From contig PHEW01000001.1 in the NCBI GenBank assembly GCA_002841315.1, forward strand, positions 248,001 through 312,000: a DNA stretch of 64,000 bases, given 5' to 3'. Both the position numbers and the translations under genes were made by a program. The stretch is from Actinobacteria bacterium HGW-Actinobacteria-4 (GTDB taxonomy: Bacteria > Actinomycetota > Actinomycetes > Actinomycetales > Demequinaceae). Positions 8,575 through 17,283 of the stretch are shown piece by piece. Each line of letters starts with the position of its first letter. Positions within the stretch are counted from its first letter, which is position 1. The notes beneath the pieces were generated by a model. The model had not been told where the DNA came from. It searched no databases and saw only the letters and a list, made by a program, of their open reading frames with translations.

Positions 8575-9540
8575 CTACTGGAAGTCGGCAGCGTTGTCCT
8601 TCGTCACCAGGGCGGTGCCGGTGTCGATGTTGGCCTCGATCGACATGCCGCGAGCGGCATCAAAGGCTGCTTGAACGCCGAGGCTTCCCATGTTGGCCGG
8701 GAACTGGGCGATAGAGGCGGTCTGCCTGCCAGCAATGATGGCGGCAACCTCATCAGGCGAAGCGTCAAAGCCCACCGTGATGAGCTGTCCGTCCCTGCCT
8801 GCTGCCGTGATGGCCTCAAGAGCACCGATGAGGGGCGGACCACAGGCCGCGTAAATCGCGTCGAGTTCCGGGTTGGCAGTCAGGATGTCCTGGCCGGCGT
8901 TGAGGCCCTTAGTCTGGTCGCAATCGGTCGCGATGTTCGCGACGATCTCCGCCCAGCCGTCAAGTCCCTCGATCATGCCATCAACACGAGCGTCGAGCGA
9001 CGGGTTGCCCAGGACACCTGCCATCACGGCAATCTTTGCGCCTTCGGGGAGATTTTCCCGCAACCACTCGCCAGCAAGCACGCCGCCAGCGTAGTTGTCG
9101 GTCGCCACGAGGGCAGACTTGCCATCCCAGTCGGGGATGTCGTTGTCGATGAGCACCACGGCGATGCCAGCATCGACGGCCTTCTGGAGCTCGGCCGCGA
9201 CGTTGGGGCTGGTGGGAGTGATCGCGATCGCGTCCACGCCTTGAGCCACCATGGACTGGATGGCGGCAATGACACCTTCGTCGTCCGTGCCGCTTGCGCC
9301 CTGCGCGAAGATGACCTTTGCGCCCGGCTCGTTCTCGTCCCACTCTCTCGCGGCATCTTGCATGATGTCGAAGAAGTCAACGGGGAACTTAGTGATGAGG
9401 CCGATGGTCAATACTTCATCGGCAGTGCCGGTGTCCACCGGGTCCGGAGACTCCGTCGGCGTGGCCTCGGGAGTACAGGCAGCGAGCAACAGCGCCAGAG
9501 AGGCCGCTGCGGCTGCGAGAACATGCTTCTTGATCTTCAT
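8575..9540 (-). CDS. Sugar ABC transporter substrate-binding lipoprotein (RbsB-like)
   Basis: Extracellular, lipid-anchored receptor of the sugar importer. The 321-residue protein begins with a signal peptide MKIKKHVLAAAA and lipobox LLAAC, followed by the periplasmic-binding-protein type 1 (Peripla_BP_4) fold typical of ribose, fructose and xylose receptors: QSMVAQGVDAIAITP, VVLIDNDIP and VGFDASPDEVAAI. The start at 9540 is set by the signal peptide and AAGGAT upstream; the longer frame to 9747 is not protein-like. The ligand is probably the sugar degraded by this operon, L-fucose or a relative. Confidence 0.9.
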   Translation of the reverse strand: MKIKKHVLAAAAASLALLLAACTPEATPTESPDPVDTGTADEVLTIGLITKFPVDFFDIMQDAAREWDENEPGAKVIFAQGASGTDDEGVIAAIQSMVAQGVDAIAITPTSPNVAAELQKAVDAGIAVVLIDNDIPDWDGKSALVATDNYAGGVLAGEWLRENLPEGAKIAVMAGVLGNPSLDARVDGMIEGLDGWAEIVANIATDCDQTKGLNAGQDILTANPELDAIYAACGPPLIGALEAITAAGRDGQLITVGFDASPDEVAAIIAGRQTASIAQFPANMGSLGVQAAFDAARGMSIEANIDTGTALVTKDNAADFQ

Positions 9541-9637
9541 CGCTATCCTTAATCTGCTTGGAATAGTTGACTGCTCAGGTGCGCCGCGGGTTCCGTCCGC
9601 GGCCGCATCTGAGTGGTGCGGGTGGTGCTTGATCGAC

Positions 9638-10393
9638 TCAGTCGTCACCTCCCACGATGAGTGACACGAGGCGATTCCTGTTTTCAGGCGTGGGCTCTTC
9701 CTCTCCCACAACCCGGCCACGGCGCATGACAATTGCGCGGTCGGCAATCTCCATGACGTGGTCCATGGCGTGCGAGATCACGATCACCGCAACGCCCTCC
9801 TCGCGAAGCCGCAGAATCAAGTCCAGGACCTGGCGCGATTCGCGCAGTCCTAGAGCGGCAGTCGGCTCATCGAGGATCACGACCCTGGACGCAAACGCTG
9901 CGCTCCGGGCCACGGCTATTGCCTGACGCTGGCCGCCCGACATCATTCCCACAGACGCGACCTTCTGGGGCAGGTTGATCTTGAGGCGTCCCACGATCTC
10001 GGCCGAATGCTTCGCCATGTCGGTGCGGCGCATCCAACGCATGCCGAGCGGAAGCCATGAGGGAACGGCCTCCTCGCGCCCAGCAAAGAAGTTCGCGGTG
10101 CTATCGAGATTGTCGAAGAGAGCTAGGTCTTGGTACACGGTCTCGATACCTGCGTGACGCGCCACCGCAGGGTTGTGGATCTGCGCGTGAACGCCATCCA
10201 CCTCGATGGTTCCGCTGTCGAGCTTGTGGACGCCGCTGATGCACTTGATGAGCGTGGACTTGCCCGCTCCGTTGTCGCCGAGGACCGCGAGCACCTCGCC
10301 AGCATCGACGTGGAGGCTCACGTGGTCGAGTGCAAGGACGGCGCCAAATCGCTTGGTCGCTCCGGTGACCGTCAACACGCGTGCGCCGCTCAT
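9638..10393 (-). CDS. Sugar ABC transporter ATP-binding protein (FrcA-like, single domain)
   Basis: Motor subunit of the importer. It has Walker A (GDNGAGKST), the Q loop, the signature SGGQRQAIAVARS, Walker B (VVILDEPTAALG) and the switch histidine in VISHAMDHV. At 251 residues it has one nucleotide-binding domain, unlike RbsA or XylG with two, so it should work as a homodimer as in the fructose transporter FrcA. Its ATG overlaps the permease stop (ATGA). Confidence 0.93.
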   Translation of the reverse strand: MSGARVLTVTGATKRFGAVLALDHVSLHVDAGEVLAVLGDNGAGKSTLIKCISGVHKLDSGTIEVDGVHAQIHNPAVARHAGIETVYQDLALFDNLDSTANFFAGREEAVPSWLPLGMRWMRRTDMAKHSAEIVGRLKINLPQKVASVGMMSGGQRQAIAVARSAAFASRVVILDEPTAALGLRESRQVLDLILRLREEGVAVIVISHAMDHVMEIADRAIVMRRGRVVGEEEPTPENRNRLVSLIVGGDD

Positions 10394-11517
10394 TCCGCCG
10401 CCGCCTTCAGCACGCGGAACCGACTCTCGAGCTGTCCACGGATCACGTCCGTCTCGACGGCGATGAAGATCACCACGCCGATCACAATGAGTTGAAGGAA
10501 CGCCTCGATGTTGAGCAGGTTCATGCCGTTACGGATCACGCCGATCATGAGCGCGCCTATGAGGGCGTGGCTGACCTTGCCGCGGCCGCCCAGGAAACTC
10601 GCGCCCCCGATCACCACCGCGGCGATCGCATCGAGCTCGGACAGTTGCCCAAACGTCGGCGAACCGGCGTTGAGGCGACCTGAGGTCACGATGGCAGCGA
10701 CGCCCGCGAGCGTGCCGCTCAAGATGTAGACCGAGACGAGCACTTTGGAGCGAGGAATGCCCAACCGGCGTGCGCCCTCTGGGCTGCCGCCCACGGCGTA
10801 GATCCAACGGCCCCAGACCACGCGGTTGAGCAGGAGGATCGCCAGAATCGCCACGCCAGCTACCAAGAAGGCTGCGTTCGGAATCCATGGCGCGATCCAG
10901 GTGGCGGAGCCAGCACCGATGGTCCTAACGAGGTCAGGCATTCCCGAGATGGGCTGCCCACCGGACAGTCCCAACGCAAGCCCGCGCGCGATGCTCAAGG
11001 TGGCGAGCGTGACGATGAAGGGGTGTGGCAGGCGGCCATACACGTAGCCGAAGCCGTTGAGTGCACCAATCATCGCACCTGCCGCGAGCATCGCGACGAT
11101 GGTCGGGAACGCGCTGCCGGTCTCTGCGAAGACCAAAGCACCCACGACCGACGACAACGCCAGCGTGGATCCCACGGACAGGTCGATGCCGCGGGTCAGG
11201 ATCACGAGCAGCTGGCCGATGGCGAGAATCGCGATCGCGGCCGACTGCACCAGGACGTTGCCCAGGTTCAACGTGGTGAAGAACACCGGCGAGAGGTTTG
11301 CGAGGAGCACCACAAGGATGACCAGGATGAGGAGCGGCCCCATCCGCAGCAGCGCGAGCACCGTTCCTACAAGCCTCAGCTTGGTCGCGCTAGGGCGATC
11401 GTTGTCAACCGTCGGGTGGACAGTCTCGGGTGGGGCACTGGCGTTGGCGGGCGCCTTCACGGAACCCTTGGTTCCGGGCACTGCGACCCGCTTATCCGGG
11501 GAATCGGTGTGTTGCAC
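10390..11517 (-). CDS. Sugar ABC transporter permease (RbsC/FrcB family)
   Basis: Membrane channel of the importer, 375 residues with about ten hydrophobic helices and the BPD_transp_2 signature (NVLVQSAAIAILAIGQ, then TRGIDLSVGS). An unusually long, proline- and lysine-containing cytoplasmic N-terminal extension of about 55 residues precedes the first helix. The GTG start has AAGGAGG 6 nt upstream. It is the first gene of the minus-strand arm and diverges from the fumarylacetoacetate-hydrolase-type gene across a 128-bp control region. Confidence 0.92.
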   Translation of the reverse strand: MQHTDSPDKRVAVPGTKGSVKAPANASAPPETVHPTVDNDRPSATKLRLVGTVLALLRMGPLLILVILVVLLANLSPVFFTTLNLGNVLVQSAAIAILAIGQLLVILTRGIDLSVGSTLALSSVVGALVFAETGSAFPTIVAMLAAGAMIGALNGFGYVYGRLPHPFIVTLATLSIARGLALGLSGGQPISGMPDLVRTIGAGSATWIAPWIPNAAFLVAGVAILAILLLNRVVWGRWIYAVGGSPEGARRLGIPRSKVLVSVYILSGTLAGVAAIVTSGRLNAGSPTFGQLSELDAIAAVVIGGASFLGGRGKVSHALIGALMIGVIRNGMNLLNIEAFLQLIVIGVVIFIAVETDVIRGQLESRFRVLKAAAE

Positions 11518-11538
11518 CTGCAGCCTCCTTGCTGAGTG

Positions 11539-11578
11539 AATGTCACTCTAGCCCCTCATTCATCGGATGTCTAGCCCC
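11539..11578. promoter_or_regulatory. Divergent control region with operator-like direct repeats
   Basis: Two direct repeats share ATGTC followed by CTAGCCCC (11540-11555 and 11567-11578). The second contains GGATGTCTAGCCCC at 11565-11578, which matches 11 of 14 bases of the perfect palindrome upstream of fucD. The 128-bp gap separates the transporter operon from the diverging catabolic pair, so a single regulator bound here could control both. Assignment to the GntR protein is inference. Confidence 0.55.
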
Positions 11579-11645
11579 AATTTCCGGTGTTTCTGGGCTA
11601 CATTGGGTCCAAGAGGCCAGATAGGTCCGATCAGGAGGCGACGAT

Positions 11646-12500
11646 ATGCGGCTCATGCGCATAGGTGAAGTAGGACGCGAGCGGCCCGTGGTGCTCGTTG
11701 GAGAAGACGCGATTGTCGACATGTCAGACATCATACAAGATTACGACGAGGAGTTCTTCGCCTCAGGTGGCCTCGCGACGTTGGCGGATCTTGTCGCTGA
11801 CCGCCACGATCAGCGCCGGCCGCTTGGCGATGAACGTGTGGGGTCGCCCATCGCGCGGCCCCATCAGATTCTGTGTGTGGGCCTGAACTATTCGGACCAC
11901 GCCGCGGAGACCGGGGCGGAGGTGCCGCCGGAGCCGGTGCTGTTCTCGAAGTCCCCCAACACGATCGTCGGACCATACGACCAGATCCGCATCCCGCGCG
12001 GCGCTCAGAAGACCGACTGGGAGGTCGAACTGGGCGTGGTTCTCGGCAAGCGTGCGAGCTACCTCGACAGCCCGGCCGCGGCCCGCGAAGCGATCGCCGG
12101 ATTCGTGTTGGTGAACGACGTCAGCGAGCGCGAGTTCCAGCTGGAGCGCTCGGGCCAGTGGCTCAAGGGAAAATCGGCCGAGACCTTCAACCCCGCCGGG
12201 CCGTGGCTGGTCACGCCGGATGAGTTCGACGACGTCAGCAATCTCAGCATGTGGCTGGACGTCAACGGCGAGCGCCGCCAGACCGGCTCCACGTCGACGA
12301 TGGTCTTTGACCCGTATGTGATCGTCCACTACATCAGCCAGTTCCTGGTGCTCGAGCCGGGCGACCTGATCAACACTGGCACCCCGCCGGGCGTGGGCCT
12401 TGGGATGAAGCCGCCCACCTATCTCAAGCCCGGTGACATCGTGGAGCTGGGGATTGATGGGCTTGGGACGCAACGACAAGTTGTAGTGGCGCCGCGATGA
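11646..12500 (+). CDS. Fumarylacetoacetate hydrolase-family protein, probable 2,4-diketo-3-deoxy-L-fuconate hydrolase
   Basis: Predicted to cleave 2,4-diketo-3-deoxy-L-fuconate into pyruvate and L-lactate, the last step of non-phosphorylative L-fucose breakdown. The 284-residue protein is of the FAH fold: a small N-terminal domain, then CVGLNYSDHA, the metal-binding DWEVELGVVLG (ExE), GFVLVNDVSERE and the C-terminal GDLINTGTPPGVG loop. Its start has AGGAGG 8 nt upstream. FAH enzymes in other pathways look very similar, so the specific substrate rests on context: fucD, a lactonase, a partner dehydrogenase overlapping by 4 nt, and lutAB in the same locus. Confidence 0.8.
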   Translation: MRLMRIGEVGRERPVVLVGEDAIVDMSDIIQDYDEEFFASGGLATLADLVADRHDQRRPLGDERVGSPIARPHQILCVGLNYSDHAAETGAEVPPEPVLFSKSPNTIVGPYDQIRIPRGAQKTDWEVELGVVLGKRASYLDSPAAAREAIAGFVLVNDVSEREFQLERSGQWLKGKSAETFNPAGPWLVTPDEFDDVSNLSMWLDVNGERRQTGSTSTMVFDPYVIVHYISQFLVLEPGDLINTGTPPGVGLGMKPPTYLKPGDIVELGIDGLGTQRQVVVAPR

Positions 12501-13240
12501 CCGACTTTGCGGGATTGGTGGCGATGGTCACGGGAGGTGCCTCGGGCATCGGCGCCGCGACCGTGGAAATGCTGGCGGAGCGCGGCGCGACGGTGTTTGT
12601 CTACGACCGCGACCCCTCGGCGTCCGCGCTCCCGACCGTTCATTCCTTGACGGGCGACGTCACGAGTGACGACGACCTCGCGGCGGCGTACGCGACGATT
12701 GAGGCCGACGCAGGTGGGCTGGACGTGTTGGTCAACAATGCCGCCATCAGCGCGGTGGGAGACGCCGGGGCCAATGACCGCGACGAGTGGCGGCGCGTCC
12801 TCGAGGTCAACGTGATCTCGGCCGCTCGCGTCACCGCGCTCGCCGCGCCGATGCTGCGGGAGTCATATCACCCAGCGGTGGTGAACGTGTCCTCGTTCGG
12901 CGCACTGGTGGGCATCCGCAACCGTGCTGTGTACTGCGCGACCAAGGGTGCGATCGACGCGCTCACCTTGGCGATGGCCGCCGACTACCTCGCCGACGGC
13001 ATCCGAGTGAACGCCGTGGCGCCCGGAACTGCGGATACTCCATGGGTGGCGCGCTTGATCGCGAACTCTGCGGATCCCGACAAGGAACTCGCCGCGCTGC
13101 GCGGGCGCCAGCCCATGGCAAGGCTGATCTCGCCCGCCGAGATCGCATGGGCGATCTGCTACCTGGCGAGTCCACACGCGGGGTCGACGACGGCCACGAT
13201 CCTGCCGGTCGATGGCGGGATCACGGGAGTGCGGGTGTAG
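12497..13240 (+). CDS. Short-chain dehydrogenase, probable 2-keto-3-deoxy-L-fuconate dehydrogenase
   Basis: NAD-dependent short-chain dehydrogenase, 247 residues, expected to oxidise C4 of 2-keto-3-deoxy-L-fuconate to the diketo acid cleaved by the preceding gene product. It has the TGGASGIGAA Rossmann loop, NNAAIS, the catalytic YCATKGA and the stretch VAPGTADTPWV followed by RQPMARL, which resembles the dehydrogenases of this pathway. ATGA overlap with the FAH gene shows coupled translation. L-fucose 1-dehydrogenase activity is the main alternative. Confidence 0.78.
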   Translation: MTDFAGLVAMVTGGASGIGAATVEMLAERGATVFVYDRDPSASALPTVHSLTGDVTSDDDLAAAYATIEADAGGLDVLVNNAAISAVGDAGANDRDEWRRVLEVNVISAARVTALAAPMLRESYHPAVVNVSSFGALVGIRNRAVYCATKGAIDALTLAMAADYLADGIRVNAVAPGTADTPWVARLIANSADPDKELAALRGRQPMARLISPAEIAWAICYLASPHAGSTTATILPVDGGITGVRV

Positions 13241-13249
13241 CTCGCGCCT

Positions 13250-13882
13250 CTAGAGCAATCCTGGCAATCTCGGAGTCTCGCGCTTGACCTTTGAGGCCTT
13301 GGCATCGACTTCAACTGAGATCCTGTGTGAGGGCGCGACCCTGTCGAGAGGCCCGATCGACAACGCGCTCCTGTATATCTGATAGTCGAACACAAGCTCT
13401 TGGTCGCCAGTCGCAAAGCGAATGCGCTGCATACGGGTGCCGCTCGTAACGTCCGTTGCCACCGCCGTCACGCTCAACGTCAGTGTTGAATTCGCCGGAA
13501 CCATCAGCGTGAGATCGGGACGCCACCGGCGATGGCGCACCAGCACAAGGCCGCCGGCGACCTCCCTGAAGCTCACCAAGCCACGCACGCCTCTCGCCAA
13601 TAGCCACTTTTCGAATGAATCCACGACCAAGTAGGACCCTGCGGCGACGAAGAGTGCCGCCATGACGAGGTCTGGAAGTCTCCATCCAAATACGGGCACT
13701 CTCGTGTCACCGTCGAGGTGAAAGCCTGAGAGCGCCTGATTGCCAAGAAGTACAATGCCCCATGCAGCCATCGCTGTGCCCAGGACCAAGCCAGCGAGGA
13801 ACATCCCAGGGCCTAGCGCCGAGGGCAGATGCACGATCAAGGCGGGGTGCTCATCCGGCCGCTGCCACCACTTGACGCTCAC
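13250..13882 (-). CDS. Hypothetical membrane protein
   Basis: I do not recognise this 210-residue protein. Two hydrophobic segments are visible, near residues 24-47 (GPGMFLAGLVLGTAMAAWGI) and 70-87 (LVMAALFVAAGSYLVVDS), followed by a basic, mostly beta-rich soluble tail of about 115 residues ending in a proline-rich stretch. This suggests a membrane-anchored cytoplasmic domain of PH-like size. It converges with the sugar-acid cluster and is 82 bp from copA, without obvious operon partners. Confidence 0.7.
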   Translation of the reverse strand: MSVKWWQRPDEHPALIVHLPSALGPGMFLAGLVLGTAMAAWGIVLLGNQALSGFHLDGDTRVPVFGWRLPDLVMAALFVAAGSYLVVDSFEKWLLARGVRGLVSFREVAGGLVLVRHRRWRPDLTLMVPANSTLTLSVTAVATDVTSGTRMQRIRFATGDQELVFDYQIYRSALSIGPLDRVAPSHRISVEVDAKASKVKRETPRLPGLL

Positions 13883-13964
13883 GTCGCCAGCCTAGCGCGC
13901 AGTTTCACAGCATTGACGGAACCAACTCCTGCCGAGCCGTCGTGAAGCGCTGATCAGATGCGAA

Positions 13965-16319
13965 CTACTTCTCGGTGTACCCCTGGAAGCTCCGCAACCG
14001 CAGCGAGTTCGCTACCACGAACAGGCTCGACGCGCCCATCGCGGCCGCCGCAATCATCGGGTTCAGAATCCCGAACGCCGCAAGCGGAATAGCCGAGGTG
14101 TTGTACGCGAACGCCCAGAACAGGTTGCCCTTGATGGTGCCGAGCGTGCGCCGGGAGAGCACGATGGCGTCGGCCGCCTTGAGGAGGTCACCCGAGACAA
14201 TGGTGAGGTCCGATGCTTCCCTAGCGACGTCCGTACCCGTGCCGAGCGCAATACCAAGGTCAGCTTGAGCAAGCGCGGGGGCGTCGTTGACGCCGTCGCC
14301 CACCATCGCCACACGCTGGCCTTGCGCCTGCAGGTCGCGGACCACCTCGGCCTTGTCGCCGGGCAGCACCTCCGCGATGAGCATGTCGATACCCAGCTGG
14401 TTCGCGACGGCACGCCCCGCGCGCTCGTTGTCGCCGGTCAGCAGGATCACCTTGAGGCCTAGGTCGCGGAACGCCGCGACCGCACGCGCACTGGTGGGCT
14501 TGATGGTGTCGGACACCACGAGCACCGCCTCTGCGGCCACGGGCTTGCGGACTGCCAGCGACACCGAGCCCACTCCGGCGCCCTCGGCAGGCGCGGCGCC
14601 GCGGCCAGCGAACACTGCGGTCTGTCCCAGCGCCTCTGCCTCGACAGCGTAGACCTCGAGGGCCTCGGGGATCTCGTCGAATAGCCGGCGGGATCCCACC
14701 AGCACCTCGGCGTCAGCGCCACCCGGGCCGCCGCGCTGAACCGTGGCACTCACGCCATGGCCGGGGACAGACGTGAAGTCCTTGAGCTTGAGCCTGCGGG
14801 TACGCTCTGCGGCAACCGCGCGCGCGATCGGGTGCTCGGAGCGGTCCTCGACAGACGCGACCGCGTCCAGCAGACGCGCGGCATCGTCGCGCACCAGACC
14901 CGGGGTGTGGGCCTCGACAAAGGCCATGCGGCCCTCGGTCACCGTGCCGGTCTTGTCCAGCACGATCGTCGTGACGCGGCGAGTGTCCTCGAGCGCCTCC
15001 GGTCCACGGACCAGAGTGCCCAACTGAGCGCCACGCCCCGTGCCCACCATGATGGCCAGCGGAGTCGCGAGCCCCAGCGCGCACGGGCAGGAGATGATAA
15101 GCACGGCCACCGCCGCGGTGAAGGCCTGGTTGGCATCCCCCGTCACGGCGAGCCAGGTAATCAGCGTCGCGATGGAGATCACGATCGCCAGCGGCACGAA
15201 CACCTGCGAGATGCGGTCGGCAAGGCGCTGGATGCGCGCGCGCCCGGACTGAGCCTGATCCACCATCCGCGCGATCTGCGCGATCATGGTCTGCGCGCCC
15301 ACGCGAGTCGCCTCGATGGTCAAGGCGCCGTCGGCCGCAATAGTCCCGCCAATTACCTCGGAGCCCACGCTTGCTCGCACCGGCACTGACTCCCCGGTCA
15401 CGAGCGAAGCGTCCACCGCAGCAGCGCCGTCCACCACCACGCCGTCGGTCGCGATGATCTCGCCTGGACGGGTAACAAAGCGCATGCCTACGGCCAGTTC
15501 GGCACGCGGAATTTCGGTGCCATCTTCGAGCCGGGCCGTGGTGGACTGCCGCGAGCTGAGAGCGCGGATCGCATCCCCGGCCTTCGCCGTGGACCGCACC
15601 TCGATCCACTTGCCCAGCAGGATCAGCGACGCGATCACGGCGCCGGTCTCGTAGTAGATGTGAGCCTCGGCGAGCGCGCCGAGCGAGAGCGCCCCACCCA
15701 CGAGCACCACCGTGGACCACACCCACGAGCTCACGGTGCCCAGCGTGATGAGCGTGTCCATGTTGACCACGCCCTTGCGAGCGCCCTTGATCGTGGAACG
15801 GTGGAAGGGCCACGCGGCCCAGAAGATCACCGGGGTCGCGAGCGCACCGGCCACCCATTCCCAGCCCTCGAACTGGAGCATCATGATCATGGAGATGAGC
15901 ACAAGCGGCACGGTCAGCACCGCGGCCACGATGAACCGGCGGCGGAAGTCCGCTATGCGGCGTGCATCCGCGACCAGGTGCGCGGCGTGCTCGTCTTCGG
16001 CGTCAGACATCGCGTCGTGGTGAGCGTGCTCGTCCTCGTCACCGGCGCCGCGCGGCTTCGTGATGACCTCGTAGCCCAGGCCCGTGATCGTGTCGCGCAT
16101 CGCCTGCTCCAGCTCAGCGGCATCGAGCGTGCCATCTGAGCGCACTGTGGCGCGCCGGGTGGCCAAGTTGACCACGGCATCGGCCGCACCGGGAAGCTTG
16201 GCGAGGCCACCTTGGATATTGGACGCGCAACCAGCGCACGTCATGCCGCCCACCGCGAGGTTGATCTCGCCGGGTAGGTCGGAGGACGGGGTGTTCTGGA
16301 CTTCGGTATCAGTGCTCAT
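13965..16319 (-). CDS. copA: Copper-exporting P1B-type ATPase CopA
   Basis: Pumps Cu(I) out of the cytoplasm at the expense of ATP. The 784-residue protein has one N-terminal heavy-metal-associated domain (GMTCAGC, C28 and C31), a His/Asp-rich linker near residues 93-114, eight membrane helices, the transport motif CPC (411-413), the phosphorylated D455 in DKTGT, and the GDGVNDAP hinge. It is controlled by the adjacent MerR-type gene: the copA promoter lies inside the end of that gene (16326-16357). Only 6 nt separate the -10 box from the ATG, so the mRNA is probably leaderless. Confidence 0.95.
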   Translation of the reverse strand: MSTDTEVQNTPSSDLPGEINLAVGGMTCAGCASNIQGGLAKLPGAADAVVNLATRRATVRSDGTLDAAELEQAMRDTITGLGYEVITKPRGAGDEDEHAHHDAMSDAEDEHAAHLVADARRIADFRRRFIVAAVLTVPLVLISMIMMLQFEGWEWVAGALATPVIFWAAWPFHRSTIKGARKGVVNMDTLITLGTVSSWVWSTVVLVGGALSLGALAEAHIYYETGAVIASLILLGKWIEVRSTAKAGDAIRALSSRQSTTARLEDGTEIPRAELAVGMRFVTRPGEIIATDGVVVDGAAAVDASLVTGESVPVRASVGSEVIGGTIAADGALTIEATRVGAQTMIAQIARMVDQAQSGRARIQRLADRISQVFVPLAIVISIATLITWLAVTGDANQAFTAAVAVLIISCPCALGLATPLAIMVGTGRGAQLGTLVRGPEALEDTRRVTTIVLDKTGTVTEGRMAFVEAHTPGLVRDDAARLLDAVASVEDRSEHPIARAVAAERTRRLKLKDFTSVPGHGVSATVQRGGPGGADAEVLVGSRRLFDEIPEALEVYAVEAEALGQTAVFAGRGAAPAEGAGVGSVSLAVRKPVAAEAVLVVSDTIKPTSARAVAAFRDLGLKVILLTGDNERAGRAVANQLGIDMLIAEVLPGDKAEVVRDLQAQGQRVAMVGDGVNDAPALAQADLGIALGTGTDVAREASDLTIVSGDLLKAADAIVLSRRTLGTIKGNLFWAFAYNTSAIPLAAFGILNPMIAAAAMGASSLFVVANSLRLRSFQGYTEK

Positions 16320-16325
16320 AGTGGC

Positions 16326-16357
16326 AGGCTAAACCTTCGAGTGGGCTTGAATGTCAA
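16326..16357 (-). promoter_or_regulatory. copA promoter with CueR-type operator
   Basis: On the minus strand TTGACA (-35) and TAGCCT (-10) are separated by 20 bp, the overlong spacing used by MerR-family activators. The spacer is the imperfect inverted repeat TTCAAG, centre, CTCGAAGG. The whole promoter lies within the last codons of cueR, and the first three bases of the -10 box are the cueR stop codon TAG. Confidence 0.8.
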
Positions 16358-16748
16358 GTGCGATCACTTGGCATGCGTGGGGATCACGGCAATGGGTGGG
16401 ATCAAGGGCATCCGCGCGAGTCGCTAGCGCGGTCAATTCGCTCTTCGCGGCAAGCAGGCTCGCGATCTGGGAGTCGATCTCCGCCAGGTGGCGGTCCACC
16501 AGCGCGCGCGTGTGTTCGCACGTGGACTGGCCCGAGGCCTTCATCTCAAGAATCTCGCGCGTCTCCGCGAGCGTCAGGCCCGCGGCTTGCGAGTCGCGCA
16601 CAAAGCGTAGGCGCTCAAGGGCGTCCTCGTCATAGTCGCGGTAGCCGGAAGCGGTGCGCCCTGGTTCCGGCAGCAGGCCAATGCTCTCGTAGTAGCGCAC
16701 GGCGGTCGCGTTCAGGCCAGCAGAGTGGGCAAGTTCTCCGATTCGCAT
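16329..16748 (-). CDS. cueR: MerR-family copper-responsive activator (CueR type)
   Basis: Activates copA when Cu(I) is bound. The 139-residue protein has the MerR winged helix (MRIGELAHSAGLNATAVRYY), a dimerisation coiled coil around residues 78-112, and cysteines C77, C120 and C126. The C120-x5-C126 pair near the C terminus is the metal site, with a loop slightly shorter than the CX7C of E. coli CueR. Location next to copA and the CueR-type operators make copper the likely signal, though silver or other soft metals are possible. A matching operator half lies upstream of its own start. Confidence 0.88.
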   Translation of the reverse strand: MRIGELAHSAGLNATAVRYYESIGLLPEPGRTASGYRDYDEDALERLRFVRDSQAAGLTLAETREILEMKASGQSTCEHTRALVDRHLAEIDSQIASLLAAKSELTALATRADALDPTHCRDPHACQVIALDIQAHSKV

Positions 16749-16754
16749 TTGTCC

Positions 16755-16790
16755 AGTTTACGGGCAAACCTTCGAGCGCGCTTGATACTT
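16755..16790 (-). promoter_or_regulatory. cueR promoter region with second CueR-like box
   Basis: The sequence AAACCTTCGAG followed by GCTTGA at 16766-16785 repeats the copA operator almost exactly. On the minus strand TAAACT (16755-16760) ends 6 nt before the cueR ATG, giving a probable leaderless start. There is no good -35 in the 20-bp position, so this copy may serve autorepression rather than activation. Confidence 0.55.
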
Positions 16791-16812
16791 TGGTCCCAGG
16801 GTCCGGCGGGAC

Positions 16813-17229
16813 CTATTGCGCCGCTTGAATGAGCCCCACTCCCAGCGTGAGAACGCTCGTGGCGAGCAGCAACGCTCCGGCCCACAGCAGCCAGATCCAG
16901 CGACTGGGCTTCTCCCGCCCGGCGCCGAGAGAGGAGAAGAAGAACCCAGCGGACATCAGCAGGCCGGCCGTCGCGACGCCCGCGCGAGCGAGCCAGCCCA
17001 GCGCACCCTCAAGGTCAGTGGCGTCGGAGAGCACCGCCGCCACAATTCCCACCGTGACGATCATTCCCGCGTGGCCGTGGCCTGCGCGATGAAAGGACTT
17101 CTGGAACTCGGTGAGTTTGTGCGCGCCGCGGGCCACGCGCGTCAGGTAGTAGCCGCCGTACGCGATGGTGACGTACGCGATGAATAGGGATCCGCACAGG
17201 ATCATGACTTGCGGGGACAGCTCGAGCAT
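16813..17229 (-). CDS. Four-helix membrane protein of unknown function
   Basis: A 138-residue protein with about four predicted membrane helices and an unusual histidine-containing stretch FHRAGHGHAG between helices 1 and 2. I cannot name its family. GGAGGG lies upstream of its ATG. It diverges from a TetR regulator across a 97-bp gap that contains a large inverted repeat, so it is the probable target of that regulator. Confidence 0.78.
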   Translation of the reverse strand: MLELSPQVMILCGSLFIAYVTIAYGGYYLTRVARGAHKLTEFQKSFHRAGHGHAGMIVTVGIVAAVLSDATDLEGALGWLARAGVATAGLLMSAGFFFSSLGAGREKPSRWIWLLWAGALLLATSVLTLGVGLIQAAQ

Positions 17230-17283
17230 GGTGATTCCCTCCGGGGTTCGCGACAGGTGGCTCGGGGCGAGCCTGCTGAGTTT

